Of a stretch of 37,411 nt of DNA, positions 7,348 through 15,938 are shown in pieces; the first letter of the stretch is position 1; the number at the start of each line of letters is the position of its first letter. The position numbers and the translations under genes are program-made. The notes beneath the pieces are model-generated. The model was not told the origin of the DNA. It did not search any database and saw only the letters and a list, made by a program, of their open reading frames with translations. Where the stretch lies: contig DDXR01000036.1 of assembly GCA_002347565.1 (NCBI GenBank), forward strand, positions 1-37,411. The letters run 5' to 3'. Origin of the DNA: a bacterium UBP2_UBA2255. GTDB lineage: Bacteria > Edwardsbacteria > AC1 > EtOH8.

Positions 7348-8619
7348 ATGATCACCATCACCAAGATCCACGCCCGCGAGATCCTCGATTCACGGGCCAA
7401 CCCCACGGTGGAGGTCGACTGCCATCTCAGCGACGGCAGCTTCGGGCGGGCCGCCGTGCCGTCCGGGGCCTCGACCGGCGCCCACGAGGCGCTGGAGCTG
7501 CGCGACGGAGACCCCAAGCGCTACGGCGGCAAGGGCGTCAAGCAGGCCCTGGCCAACGTCAACGCCACCATCGCCCCCGAGCTGGTGGGGCTGTCGCCGT
7601 TCGGCCAGGCGCACATCGACGGCCTGATGCTGAAGCTCGACGGCACCGAGACCAAGTCCAGGCTGGGCGCCAATGCCATCCTGGGCGTGTCGCTGGCCGT
7701 GGCCCGGGCCGCGGCCGCGGCCGCCGGCTCGCCGCTGTACCGCTACCTGGGCGGGGTCAATGCCCGGCTGCTGCCGGTGCCGCTGATGAACCTGCTTAAC
7801 GGCGGCAAGCACGCCGGCTGGAACTTCGAGATGCAGGAGTTCATGGTGGCGCCGGCCGGCGCCCGGACCTTCTCCCAGGCCCTGCAGATGGCGGCCGAGA
7901 CCTTCCATGCCCTGGGCCGGCTGATCAAGGACAAGGGCCACGCCACCACCGTCGGCGACGAGGGCGGCTACGCGCCGCCCCTCAAGTCCAACGAGGAGGC
8001 GCTGGAGCTGCTGACCCGGGCCATCGAGAAGGCCGGCTATGTCCCGGGCCAGGACATCTTCCTGGCGATGGACCCGGCGGCCAGCGAGTTCTGCGAGGAC
8101 GGGATGTACAAGGTGGGCGGCAAGAAGCTGTCGGCGGCCGAGATGGTGGACCTCTACGTCAAGTTCGCCGACAAGTACCCGCTGATCTCGCTGGAGGACG
8201 GCCTGGCCGAGGACGACTGGTCGGGCTGGCGCCTGCTGACCGACAAGCTGGGGCACCGCATCCAGCTGATCGGCGACGACCTGTTCGTCACCAACGCCAA
8301 GCGCCTGCGCCGGGGCATCGAGGAGGGCGTGGCCAACTCGATCCTAATCAAGCTCAACCAGATCGGCACGCTGACCGAGACGCTGGACTGCATCGGCCTG
8401 GCCGCGGACCACGGCTACACCAGCGTGGTGTCGCACCGCTCGGGCGAGACCGCGGACAGCATCATCGCCGACGTGGCGGTGGCGGCGGGCTGCGGCCAGA
8501 TCAAGACCGGCTCGGTGGCCCGCTCCGACCGCAGCGCCAAGTACAACCAGCTGCTGCGGATCGAGGAGGAGCTGAAGGGCACCTCCCGTTTCGCCGGACG
8601 GGAGGCCTTCCGGCACTAG
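7348..8619 (+). CDS. eno: Enolase
   Basis: A 423-residue enolase, 2-phosphoglycerate to phosphoenolpyruvate in glycolysis and gluconeogenesis, full length for the family. Visible landmarks are ASTG at 41-44 (loop), NGGKHA at 151-156, VGDEGGYAP with Glu205, magnesium ligands near D242, E283 (SLEDGLAEDDW) and D310 (GDDLFVTN), the catalytic lysine near 335 (LIKLNQIGT) and SHRSGETAD from 362. Start ATG 7348 has a strong GGGAGGA six bases upstream. It is followed 7 bp later by an ftsB/divIC-like gene, a frequent bacterial arrangement. Confidence 0.98.
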   Translation: MITITKIHAREILDSRANPTVEVDCHLSDGSFGRAAVPSGASTGAHEALELRDGDPKRYGGKGVKQALANVNATIAPELVGLSPFGQAHIDGLMLKLDGTETKSRLGANAILGVSLAVARAAAAAAGSPLYRYLGGVNARLLPVPLMNLLNGGKHAGWNFEMQEFMVAPAGARTFSQALQMAAETFHALGRLIKDKGHATTVGDEGGYAPPLKSNEEALELLTRAIEKAGYVPGQDIFLAMDPAASEFCEDGMYKVGGKKLSAAEMVDLYVKFADKYPLISLEDGLAEDDWSGWRLLTDKLGHRIQLIGDDLFVTNAKRLRRGIEEGVANSILIKLNQIGTLTETLDCIGLAADHGYTSVVSHRSGETADSIIADVAVAAGCGQIKTGSVARSDRSAKYNQLLRIEEELKGTSRFAGREAFRH

Positions 8620-8626
8620 GCCGCCG

Positions 8627-8953
8627 ATGACGGCCCGCCCCGGGCACCGGGCCCGCCGCGCCCGGAGGATCGCCGCCGTCGCCGGCGGCGCGGCCGTCCT
8701 GCTGGCGGTGATGATGGGGACCACCCGCTACGGCTGGGTCACCATGATCCGCTTCGACCGCCGCGAGCGGACGCTGGACCGCGCCATCCTCGAGTCCCTG
8801 GCCCACAACGAGATCCTGAAGCAGGAGCGGAACCGCCTGCTGCGCGACCGGTCCTACCTGGAGGCCAAGGCCCGCGAGGAGCTGGGCATGGTCCGGGATG
8901 GAGAGGTGTCGTACCGGTTCTACCGCGCCGACTCGCTCAAGAAAAGGCCTTGA
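8627..8953 (+). CDS. ftsB: FtsB/DivIC-family septum formation initiator
   Basis: A 108-residue small bitopic membrane protein. A basic cytoplasmic start (RPGHRARRARR) is followed by one membrane helix (about 15-33), a charged coiled coil (about 40-75, with ESLAHNEILKQERNRLLRD) and the family signature YLEAKAREELGMVRDGE, then SYRF. FtsB/DivIC proteins form a complex with FtsL and FtsQ that controls septal peptidoglycan synthesis. Position just after eno supports the call. The stop codon TGA (8951-8953) lies inside the -35 box of the tRNA promoter. Confidence 0.85.
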   Translation: MTARPGHRARRARRIAAVAGGAAVLLAVMMGTTRYGWVTMIRFDRRERTLDRAILESLAHNEILKQERNRLLRDRSYLEAKAREELGMVRDGEVSYRFYRADSLKKRP

Positions 8954-8978
8954 CACGGGGGGAAAAGTTTGCTATCAT
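8950..8978 (+). promoter_or_regulatory. Consensus promoter of the tRNA pair
   Basis: TTGACA (8950-8955, perfect consensus), 17-bp spacer, TATCAT (8973-8978). The predicted transcript start is around 8985, 17 bases before the first tRNA. The -35 overlaps the end of the ftsB-like gene. Confidence 0.9.
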
Positions 8979-9001
8979 TGTCCCGGTGATGTTCGCCATA
9001 C

Positions 9002-9078
<77 letters not shown>

Positions 9079-9083
9079 ATACG

Positions 9084-9111
9084 AAGAGCCCAAGTGCGAA
9101 CTTGGGCTCTT
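9084..9111 (+). other. Perfect 12-bp hairpin between the two tRNAs
   Basis: Arms 9084-9095 (AAGAGCCCAAGT) and 9100-9111 pair perfectly with a GCGA tetraloop (GNRA type). Only three T follow, so it may be a weak terminator or a processing signal between the tRNAs rather than a full stop. Confidence 0.7.
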
Positions 9112-9128
9112 TCGGACAGCACGAACGT

Positions 9129-9205
9129 GGCGGCTTAGCTCAGTTGGTTAGAGCAGCGGAATCATAATCCGCGTGTCCGGGGTTCAAATCCCTGAGCCGC
9201 TACCA
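9129..9205 (+). tRNA. tRNA with CAU anticodon, probably elongator Met
   Basis: A 77-nt cloverleaf with encoded CCA (9203-9205). The acceptor arm is GGCGGCT/AGCCGCT with a G-U first pair. The D arm is AGCTCAGTTGGTTAGAGC, the anticodon arm GCGGA-ATCATAA-TCCGC and the T arm GGGGTTCAAATCCC. CAU fits elongator Met or an Ile2 tRNA edited by TilS. Absence of the initiator G-C triplet excludes fMet. I favour Met from resemblance to Met tRNAs of the Bacteroidetes/Chlorobi type (recollection). Confidence 0.9.
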
Positions 9206-9214
9206 GAAAACGGA

Positions 9215-9243
9215 AGGCCGTCCGGCGTTGCGCCGGACGGCCT
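9215..9243. terminator. Bidirectional terminator between tRNAs and ppiD
   Basis: A 13-bp perfect GC-rich stem (arms 9215-9227 and 9231-9243) with a TTG loop. On the minus strand it is followed by a T-rich stretch with TTTT after a few bases, ending ppiD. On the plus strand CTCTT follows, ending the tRNA transcript. Confidence 0.75.
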
Positions 9244-9272
9244 CTTGCCGTTTGCGCCGCCGGTCCGCGCGG

Positions 9273-11084
9273 TCAGTTGCCCGAGCGGTAGTCGCGGATC
9301 TTGGTGGCGCGCTCGACGTCCGCGAACCACTGCTGGAGCGTCTGCTGCTGCTTCTGCTGGTAGAACTGCTGGGTGAGGGCCTCGCGCTCGGCGGCGAATT
9401 TCGCCGGGTCGGCCGGGATCTTCTGCAGCACCTGGATGATGTAGACGCCGTTGTCGGTCTGCACCGGCCGGCTGACCGCGCCGGCCGCCAGGCCGAAGGC
9501 CGCGCCGAAGAACTCGTTCTGGCTCCCCGCCTTGGGCACGAAGTCGGACCGGCTGACCGGCCCGGTGCTGTCGACCGCCAGCCCGTTGTCGCGGGCCGCC
9601 TGGTCGATCGCCTTGCCGCCGGCGATCTCGGCGTGGACGCGCCCGGCGGCCTCGAGGGCCGCGGCCTTGGCCTTCTGGCGCGCCACCAGCATCTTGACGC
9701 GCTGCTCGACGTCGGCCAGGGGCTGGACGCCGGCCTTCTTGCGGTCGGCCACCAGCGCCACCACCAGCGCCTGCGCGTTCTCCAGCGCCTCGCTGACCGC
9801 GCCCTTCTTCTCGTCGAAGGCGAACGCCATCAGCTCCGGGAACACGCCCAGGCCCGGCAGGTACGACCCCTGCGGGAAGTAGCTGGTGGGGATGGCCTGC
9901 AGGCCGAACTCGGCCGCGGCCGTGTCCATGCCGTCGGAGCGGGCCAGCTCGGCGACGGCCTCGGCCTTGCTTCGCAGGCCGGCCATCGTCTCCTCGCCCG
10001 GCTTGAACGACGCCAGGATGTGCGCGGCCCTGACGGATTTCCTGCCGTTCTGGAACTTCACCGAGTCCACCCGCACGATGTGCCAGCCGTACTGGCTGGC
10101 GAACGGGGCCGAGGTCTGTCCCGGCCGCAGCGAGAACGCCGTCCGCTCGAACTCCGGCACCATCTGCTTGTCGGAGAACCAGCCCAGGTCGCCGCCCTGG
10201 CCGGCCGATCCCGGGTCGTCGGAGTAGGCCTGGGCCAGCTCGGCGAACGTGGCGCCCGGCGCCTTCAGCTCGCGGGCGACCTCGTCGATCCGCTGCCGGG
10301 CCGCCGCCGAGTCGGCCGGGGAGGCCAGCTTGGGGATCAGCACGTAGGTCAGCTTGGCCCGCTCCGGGGCCTCGAACTCCCGGCGGTGGGCCTTGTGGTA
10401 CGCCGCGATCTCGTCCGCCGAGACCTCGGCCTGGGGGTCGAAGAACCGGCCCATCTCGAAGGCGATGAACCGGGCCCGCACCCGCTCGTTGCGGTCGCGG
10501 AACAGGTCCTCGACCTCGGCCTCGGTCACCCGGATGCCGGCCGCCACCTGCAGCTGCAGCTTCTGGCGGGGCAGGGCCTCGCGGATCTGCTTCTCGTACT
10601 CCAGCAGGAAGGCGCGGTTCTGGGGGTCGGCGATCAGCTGATGGTAGCGGGCGATGTCGAACTGGCCGTTGACGTAGAGGCGCTGGTCGTTCATCAGCTC
10701 GCGCGGCGGCGAGTTGCGGATGATGGACACCACCTCGTCGTCGGTCATCGTGATGCCCAGCCGGCGGTACAGCTTGGCCAGCACCACCTGGGTGACCAGC
10801 CGCTGCCAGGCCTCGTCCCCGGCCTGGCGGATCACCGCCTCGCCGGGCTCGACGCCCTCCCGCTGGCGGTAGGCCTCCAGGGCCTGCTGCCGGGCCTGGG
10901 TGTACTGGGCCACGGTGATCACCTGGCCGTCGACCTCGCCGGCGATGCCCTGCGCCCACTTGCCGCGCCGTCCGCCCAGGCTGTCGCCGGTGCCGGTGAT
11001 CAGGAACCCGAAGCCGACCACGAAGCAGATCGCCACGAACCACATGATCAGCTTCATCTGGCTGCGCATTTGTTTCATCACCAT
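9273..11084 (-). CDS. ppiD: PpiD/SurA-type peptidyl-prolyl isomerase chaperone
   Basis: A 603-residue membrane-anchored periplasmic chaperone. A basic start and a single membrane helix (about 11-31) are followed by a SurA_N-like chaperone region (GEVDGQVITVAQYTQA onward). A parvulin rotamase domain lies near 245-350 (KLTYVLIP, FAELAQAYSDDPGS, GGDLGWFSDKQMVPEF, YGWHIVRVDS). A second parvulin-like segment begins at RAAHILASFKPGEE, and the C-terminal chaperone helices include NEFFGAAFGLAAG and NGVYIIQVLQ. PpiD proteins help fold exported and outer-membrane proteins leaving the Sec channel. Start ATG 11084 has GGAG about ten bases upstream. It converges on the tRNA genes. Confidence 0.88.
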   Translation of the reverse strand: MVMKQMRSQMKLIMWFVAICFVVGFGFLITGTGDSLGGRRGKWAQGIAGEVDGQVITVAQYTQARQQALEAYRQREGVEPGEAVIRQAGDEAWQRLVTQVVLAKLYRRLGITMTDDEVVSIIRNSPPRELMNDQRLYVNGQFDIARYHQLIADPQNRAFLLEYEKQIREALPRQKLQLQVAAGIRVTEAEVEDLFRDRNERVRARFIAFEMGRFFDPQAEVSADEIAAYHKAHRREFEAPERAKLTYVLIPKLASPADSAAARQRIDEVARELKAPGATFAELAQAYSDDPGSAGQGGDLGWFSDKQMVPEFERTAFSLRPGQTSAPFASQYGWHIVRVDSVKFQNGRKSVRAAHILASFKPGEETMAGLRSKAEAVAELARSDGMDTAAAEFGLQAIPTSYFPQGSYLPGLGVFPELMAFAFDEKKGAVSEALENAQALVVALVADRKKAGVQPLADVEQRVKMLVARQKAKAAALEAAGRVHAEIAGGKAIDQAARDNGLAVDSTGPVSRSDFVPKAGSQNEFFGAAFGLAAGAVSRPVQTDNGVYIIQVLQKIPADPAKFAAEREALTQQFYQQKQQQTLQQWFADVERATKIRDYRSGN

Positions 11085-11125
11085 GGGGGAACGCTCCTCG
11101 ATATGGTCAAGTAAGAATTACATAT

Positions 11126-11203
11126 GCCACAGAGGCACAGCGGCACGGAGAATTTCTGATTTGTCGGGCAGGAAAAACCTCTGTGTCTCTGCGCCTCCGT
11201 GGC
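11126..11203. repeat. 78-bp imperfect palindromic intergenic repeat
   Basis: The left arm begins GCCACAGAGGCACAGCGG; the right arm, read on the other strand, begins GCCACGGAGGCGCAGAGA. The arms share the pattern GCCAC-GAGGC-CAG and are separated by a poorly paired centre. A half copy of the same motif occurs at 31025-31053. Elements with this GCCACGGAGGC-type palindrome are dispersed repeats in several environmental lineages (recollection). Confidence 0.65.
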
Positions 11204-11218
11204 CGGTCCCGCCGGCGG

Positions 11219-11254
11219 AAAAAGAAAGGCCAGGACGTCATGATCCTGACCTTT
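11219..11254 (-). terminator. Intrinsic terminator of the hsd operon
   Basis: On the minus strand an 11-bp stem with one mismatch (AAAGGTCAGGA and TCCTGGCCTTT, loop of 8) is followed by C and TTTTT (11223-11219). It lies 70 bp after the hsdR stop and directly next to the palindromic repeat. Confidence 0.8.
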
Positions 11255-11323
11255 AATTATAGCCGAATTCGGCGCGGGTTTCAAGGGGATTTTCTTCAAA
11301 CGGGATCGTCTGCTGCCGGGCGG

Positions 11324-14300
11324 TCAGCACTTCCAGTCGCGGCAGATTACCTCGGCCTGTTCCAATACAGTCTGGGTTGCCTTTTCCTGCTTATCAGGGG
11401 GATAGCCATACTTTCGAAGTATCCTCTTGACCATGACCCTCAGCTTGGCCCTGACGCTTTCCTTCATCGTCCAGTCGATGGATGCGTTGTTGCGAACGGT
11501 CTCGACCAATTCACGTGCTATCTTTTTCAGGGTGTCGTCGCCAAGGACTTTGACCGCGCTATCATTCGTTTCCAGGGCATCGTAGAAGGCAATCTCATCC
11601 TCGGTCAAGCCCAGTTTATCCCCGCGCTGATCAGCCGTGCGCATGTCCTTGGCCAGGGCTATCAGCTCTTCGATGACCTGGGCAGTCTCCAGGGCGCGAT
11701 TCTGGTACGCCCTAATCGTCTTCTCCAGCATCTCGGCGAACGACCGGGCCTGCACCAGGTTCTTGCGGAAGTGGGTTTTTATCTCGTCATTCAACAGCTT
11801 CCGCAACAGCTCGACGGCAAGGTTCTTCTGCGGTAGACCCCGGACCTCGGCCAGGAATTCATCAGATAGGATGGAGATGTCCGGCTTCTTCAATCCGGCT
11901 GCGGCGAAGATATCTACTACTTTATCGGACGCTATGGCCTTGGACACTAACTGCCGGATGGCATGCTCGAGGTCTTCCACTATTGGAGGACCGCCCGGCC
12001 CTGACTTGGCCAGCGCGGAACGGACAGCCTGGAAGAACGCCACATCATCCCGTATCTCGATGGCTTTCTCATGGGGCACGGACAGGGCGAACGCCTGGGA
12101 TAATTCCGTCACCGAACGCAAACACCTGGTCTTGCCATCCTCCTGGGAAAGTATATGTTCCTGTGCTGTGGGGAGAAGTGCAAGCCGCTGGGCAGGGGTG
12201 CCGGTCTTCCACAACGACCAATCGAACCCATGGAACAATCCCATGCAGATTTCATACTTCTCCAGCATGACAGCAACGGCCTCGTCTTGGTCAATCGCCG
12301 TACTGCCCTTACCGCCGCTTTCGGTATAATTAGCCAAAGCCTTCCGTAGATTATCGGCTAAACCCAAATAGTCAACAACCAATCCGCCCGGCTTGTCCAT
12401 GAACACCCGGTTGACCCTCGCTATAGCCTGCATCAGTCCATGACCTCGCATCGGCTTGTCAACATACATGGTATGCAGGCATGGCGCATCAAAGCCGGTT
12501 AGCCACATGTCGCGGACAATGACTATCTTCAAACCATCGGCTGGTTTCTTGAACCTCTTGGCCAATGCTTCCCGGCGTGGCTTGTTGCGGATATGGTCCT
12601 GCCACTCCAACGGGTCTGAGGCTGAACCGGTCATTACGATTTTGATACTGCCCTTGGCATCGTCCTTGTTGTGCCATTGGGGACGGATTTTAACCAGGGC
12701 ATTGTACAGGTCAACACAGATGCGGCGGCTCATGCACACTATCATGGCCTTGCCGTCAAGGGCTTCTAATCGCAGCTCGAAGTGATTAACCAAATCCTGG
12801 GCAATCAGGCCCATTCTCTTTTCAGCGCCGACAACAGCCTCCAAAGCAGCCCATTTGCTTTTCAGCCGTTCCTTGTGCTCTACCTCCTCGCCCTCGGTGA
12901 TTTCCTCGAACTCATCATCGATATGCGGTTTTTGTATTTCGTCCAATTCCAGCTTGGCAAGGCGGCTCTCATAATAGATGGGAACTGTCGCGCCATCCAG
13001 CACTGCCCGTTGGATGTCATAGATGCTGATGTAATCGCCAAAGACTGACCGGGTATTCTTATCGGTCAATTCTATCGGTGTTCCGGTGAATCCGATGAAC
13101 GAAGCACTAGGCAAAGCCTGGCGCATATGCCGGGCAAAACCGTCTATGAAATCATACTGGCTGCGGTGGGCTTCATCGGCTATGACAACGATGTTCTTCC
13201 TATCGGATAACTGCGGGTACTCTTCGCCCTTCTGCTCGGGGAAGAACTTTTGGATGGTCGTAAAAATGACACCGCCAGACGCCACTTGGAGTAAATGCTT
13301 CAAATGGTCACGACTGTTAGCCTGTACCGGCGTTTGCCGTAGAAGGTCGTGGCAACGGCTGAACGTCCCGAATAGCTGGTCGTCAAGGTCGTTCCGGTCA
13401 GTGATGACAACCAACGTGGGATTGGACATTGCCGGATTGGAAATGATGCACCCGGCATAAAAGGCCATGGTCAGACTTTTGCCCGAACCCTGGGTATGCC
13501 ACACCACACCGGCCCGCTTATCACCTGGTTTGCCGGCGAACTCGCCCTTAGATGGCCTGGCGGTATACACACCGAACCCATCTGTCATTGCTGGCTCTGT
13601 GGTGAAACACGCCCGGACGGTCTCATTCACCGCTACGTTGACGGCATGGAACTGGTGATACCCCGCCAGCTTCTTGACCAATACACCGCTCGTTTCTTCT
13701 TCAAATACAACGAACCGGCGTAGGTACTGTAAGAACCGCTTGCGCTCAAAGACACCCTTGACCATTACCTCTAATTGAGGAGTAATGGCTGGGGCCAGGT
13801 CATTGCCCTCGATAGTACGCCAGGGCAGGAACCATTCACGGTTAGCTGTCAATGAACCAATCCGGGCATCCAGGCCATCGGATACAATTAGAACCTCATT
13901 GTAGGTGAACAGCGACGGTATCTGCTGCTTGTAGGTTTGAAGCTGGTTAAAGGCTGACCAAATGGTGGCGTTCTCATCAGCCGGGTTTTTTAGCTCAATG
14001 ACACTGACCGGAATCCCATTCAGGAATATGACGATATCCGGCCTGCGGTTGTGCTTGTCCTCTTCGACCGTGAATTGGTTGACAGCCAGCCAGTCGTTGT
14101 TATCGGGATTATCATAGTCCACCAAACGGACCTTATCATGGACGATTCGTTCCTCGGTGGCGCAATCAACATCAATGCCTTCCACCAATAAACGATGGAA
14201 GGCATGATTGCCGTGGAATAGCGATGGGGAATCTATATGCTGGATTTTCTTGAAGGCGTCATCAATGGCATCAGCGGGAATTGCGGGATTGAGATTGACT

Positions 14301-14476
14301 AGAGCATCCTTCAGCCGCTTGGATAGAAGAACCTCGGCATACCCCTGGCGCTCGGCCCAAATCTCACCGGGGGCAATCTCGGGGCCTGAAATTACCTTAT
14401 ATCCAAGCCCCTCGAACCAACCAAGGGCGGCCTCTTCAACAGACGATTCTAAATACCTACAACTCATTAGCGTCAC
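11324..14476 (-). CDS. hsdR: Type I restriction enzyme, R subunit
   Basis: A 1050-residue protein. The N-terminal nuclease domain has RPDIVIF (145-151) and IELKN (about 160-164), the PD-(D/E)xK pattern. The motor follows with TQGSGKS (328-334, Walker A), ADEAH (433-437, Walker B), GFTGTP and the late helicase motif AIARVNRVF plus GLVVDYLG. HsdR translocates DNA and cuts it at a distance in complex with HsdM and HsdS. The frame opens with GTG 14476, overlapping the stop of the membrane-protein gene by 4 bp; ATG 14467 (MSCRYLESSVEEAAL) fits the family N-terminus as well. It is the last gene before the terminator at 11219-11254. The C-terminal part is helical, as expected for HsdM contact. Confidence 0.95.
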   Translation of the reverse strand: MTLMSCRYLESSVEEAALGWFEGLGYKVISGPEIAPGEIWAERQGYAEVLLSKRLKDALVNLNPAIPADAIDDAFKKIQHIDSPSLFHGNHAFHRLLVEGIDVDCATEERIVHDKVRLVDYDNPDNNDWLAVNQFTVEEDKHNRRPDIVIFLNGIPVSVIELKNPADENATIWSAFNQLQTYKQQIPSLFTYNEVLIVSDGLDARIGSLTANREWFLPWRTIEGNDLAPAITPQLEVMVKGVFERKRFLQYLRRFVVFEEETSGVLVKKLAGYHQFHAVNVAVNETVRACFTTEPAMTDGFGVYTARPSKGEFAGKPGDKRAGVVWHTQGSGKSLTMAFYAGCIISNPAMSNPTLVVITDRNDLDDQLFGTFSRCHDLLRQTPVQANSRDHLKHLLQVASGGVIFTTIQKFFPEQKGEEYPQLSDRKNIVVIADEAHRSQYDFIDGFARHMRQALPSASFIGFTGTPIELTDKNTRSVFGDYISIYDIQRAVLDGATVPIYYESRLAKLELDEIQKPHIDDEFEEITEGEEVEHKERLKSKWAALEAVVGAEKRMGLIAQDLVNHFELRLEALDGKAMIVCMSRRICVDLYNALVKIRPQWHNKDDAKGSIKIVMTGSASDPLEWQDHIRNKPRREALAKRFKKPADGLKIVIVRDMWLTGFDAPCLHTMYVDKPMRGHGLMQAIARVNRVFMDKPGGLVVDYLGLADNLRKALANYTESGGKGSTAIDQDEAVAVMLEKYEICMGLFHGFDWSLWKTGTPAQRLALLPTAQEHILSQEDGKTRCLRSVTELSQAFALSVPHEKAIEIRDDVAFFQAVRSALAKSGPGGPPIVEDLEHAIRQLVSKAIASDKVVDIFAAAGLKKPDISILSDEFLAEVRGLPQKNLAVELLRKLLNDEIKTHFRKNLVQARSFAEMLEKTIRAYQNRALETAQVIEELIALAKDMRTADQRGDKLGLTEDEIAFYDALETNDSAVKVLGDDTLKKIARELVETVRNNASIDWTMKESVRAKLRVMVKRILRKYGYPPDKQEKATQTVLEQAEVICRDWKC

Positions 14477-14946
14477 AACTTAGACATCTCTTCTTTATGT
14501 ATTCTACGAAATGTTTGATGTAAAAGAAGTATTTTCATCATATTGCTAATGAATGCTATAAAATTGCCACAACAATATATAAGAATAGCCAGAGCAATAC
14601 TATACATTATTGGTGTTTTACTCCAAGCAACAATAATGAGCAAAACAAGTGTTGTGATACTGATAGATAAACTATATATGAGACCTATTCTAAAGATATC
14701 GTCAGCTTTACGCCAGTGCAACCAATCCCCAAACTCTGTTGTCATCCATCTAAGAAACACAAAGAAGAATCCGCCACATAAAGCTGTCATACCACCTACG
14801 ACTGTTATCCAGAGGCCTATTGTGTTACTTATGAAATCACCAACATCATTGTTTGATATCAATAATCGTACCAATACATACCCCAGCGTTGTAAATAGTA
14901 GTACAACCCAATAGCCCCAATTTATTTTAGCAACAAACTTTTTCAT
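14473..14946 (-). CDS. Small four-helix membrane protein inside the hsd operon, unknown function
   Basis: A 157-residue protein with four predicted membrane helices (about 11-30, 42-66, 84-107 and 112-135). A charged cytoplasmic-type loop between helices 2 and 3 (WMTTEFGDWLHWRKADDIF) and a basic tail (TFRRIHKEEMSKL) are visible. There is no signal peptide or known catalytic motif. Its ATG overlaps the stop of the 317-aa gene (14943-14946), and its own stop overlaps the GTG of hsdR (14473-14476), so all three are translated as a coupled chain. It is very AT-rich compared with hsdR. In other defence systems, small multi-helix proteins paired with a soluble partner act as membrane-damaging effectors; applying that here is inference. 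Confidence 0.8.
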   Translation of the reverse strand: MKKFVAKINWGYWVVLLFTTLGYVLVRLLISNNDVGDFISNTIGLWITVVGGMTALCGGFFFVFLRWMTTEFGDWLHWRKADDIFRIGLIYSLSISITTLVLLIIVAWSKTPIMYSIALAILIYCCGNFIAFISNMMKILLLHQTFRRIHKEEMSKL

Positions 14947-15896
14947 TTCGAACGCTCATCAGGTGCTGGCACAATACGGTCAATCTCACGGATAATATCC
15001 GCAATTATTGTCTTACCCTCTTTGGTTTTTGCCATAGCTTTCACACCACGAACATAATCTCGTACACTATCAATACTACCTCTAACTGCTTTTTCACCCG
15101 TCTCCACTACCTTATGTTTCCCATCTAAGTAACCTTCTAATCGTATTTGCCCATCCTTATAACCAGCCTGTGCAATTTCTGTTGCTGCATGGGGTATCCT
15201 GCCTGGCTCTTTGCTTAATCCTTTACCGCTCCGCATATCCTGAAGATATTCGCGAATTCCGCCGTTCACCATCTCATCATAAAGACTTTTAGCATATCGC
15301 GACAATTCCGGATTGGGCAATCTTAATTTAACACGCAGACGTATCAGCTTCGTAAAAGTGTTGAAGGCTTCTAAAATCTTACCTATTTCAGGTACTGGCT
15401 CAAGGGCAAACCAACATGAATAACCATTTTTCTCTGCCGATTGCTTTGTTAATTCAGTTATTGATTCTTGCCACCTTCCCGAGGTCATCAGTTTACTTAT
15501 ATGTTCAACAGCGACTAGATGACGCTTCAAATAGAAAAACAACATCATCGGTTCAGCCAAAGGAGGGTTAGATTCTGATAATCCCTCTTCCATACCATCA
15601 TCCGTTACGATTTCACCCATTTTTTCAGACATAGACCGGGCCATGGTTATGAATATTACAACGTCAGATTTTTCTCCATCTGAATAATCACATACTTCGT
15701 AATTACGCATTGTCCATTCATACTTAGCTCGTTTACCCTCTATTATATATTTGACATCAGGTTGAATCGCCGTATTCAGTATTTTCATTATATCTTTATC
15801 ACTGCCACAAACACTATTATTTTGCTCAAATAATGTTCTATCCCCCTCGACAACATTCAAACGATAGACATCGAATTCGAATAGATTCCGTGCCAT
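14943..15896 (-). CDS. 317-aa unknown soluble protein inside the hsd operon
   Basis: A 317-residue soluble protein that I do not firmly recognise. Start ATG 15896 has GGAGG six bases upstream. The N-terminal third looks alpha/beta (FEFDVYRLNVVEGDRTLFEQ, then KYIIEGKRAKYEW, and VVIFITMARSMSEKMGEI). A central stretch has MMLFFYLKRHLVAVEHIS and the LRVKLRLPNPELSRYAKSL segment. The C-terminus is charged and helical (REIDRIVPAPDERSK). The order resembles DUF4747-type proteins from memory, but only weakly and unchecked. There is no signal peptide or membrane helix. It follows hsdS by 42 bp and overlaps the membrane-protein gene by 4 bp. A sensor or toxin role paired with the membrane protein is inference. 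Confidence 0.8.
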   Translation of the reverse strand: MARNLFEFDVYRLNVVEGDRTLFEQNNSVCGSDKDIMKILNTAIQPDVKYIIEGKRAKYEWTMRNYEVCDYSDGEKSDVVIFITMARSMSEKMGEIVTDDGMEEGLSESNPPLAEPMMLFFYLKRHLVAVEHISKLMTSGRWQESITELTKQSAEKNGYSCWFALEPVPEIGKILEAFNTFTKLIRLRVKLRLPNPELSRYAKSLYDEMVNGGIREYLQDMRSGKGLSKEPGRIPHAATEIAQAGYKDGQIRLEGYLDGKHKVVETGEKAVRGSIDSVRDYVRGVKAMAKTKEGKTIIADIIREIDRIVPAPDERSK

Positions 15897-15938
15897 AATG
15901 CCTCCACAATAATTAGCTGTTTTGTACCAATTTCATTA

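Noticed and set aside
9129..9205. Initiator identity for the second CAU tRNA
   Set aside because: It lacks the GGG/CCC anticodon stem and has a G-U first pair instead of an unpaired one.
9228..11114. Long plus-strand frame of 628 codons opposite ppiD
   Set aside because: Shadow of a GC-rich gene; repetitive Leu/Gly/Arg composition, while the other strand has clear PpiD motifs.
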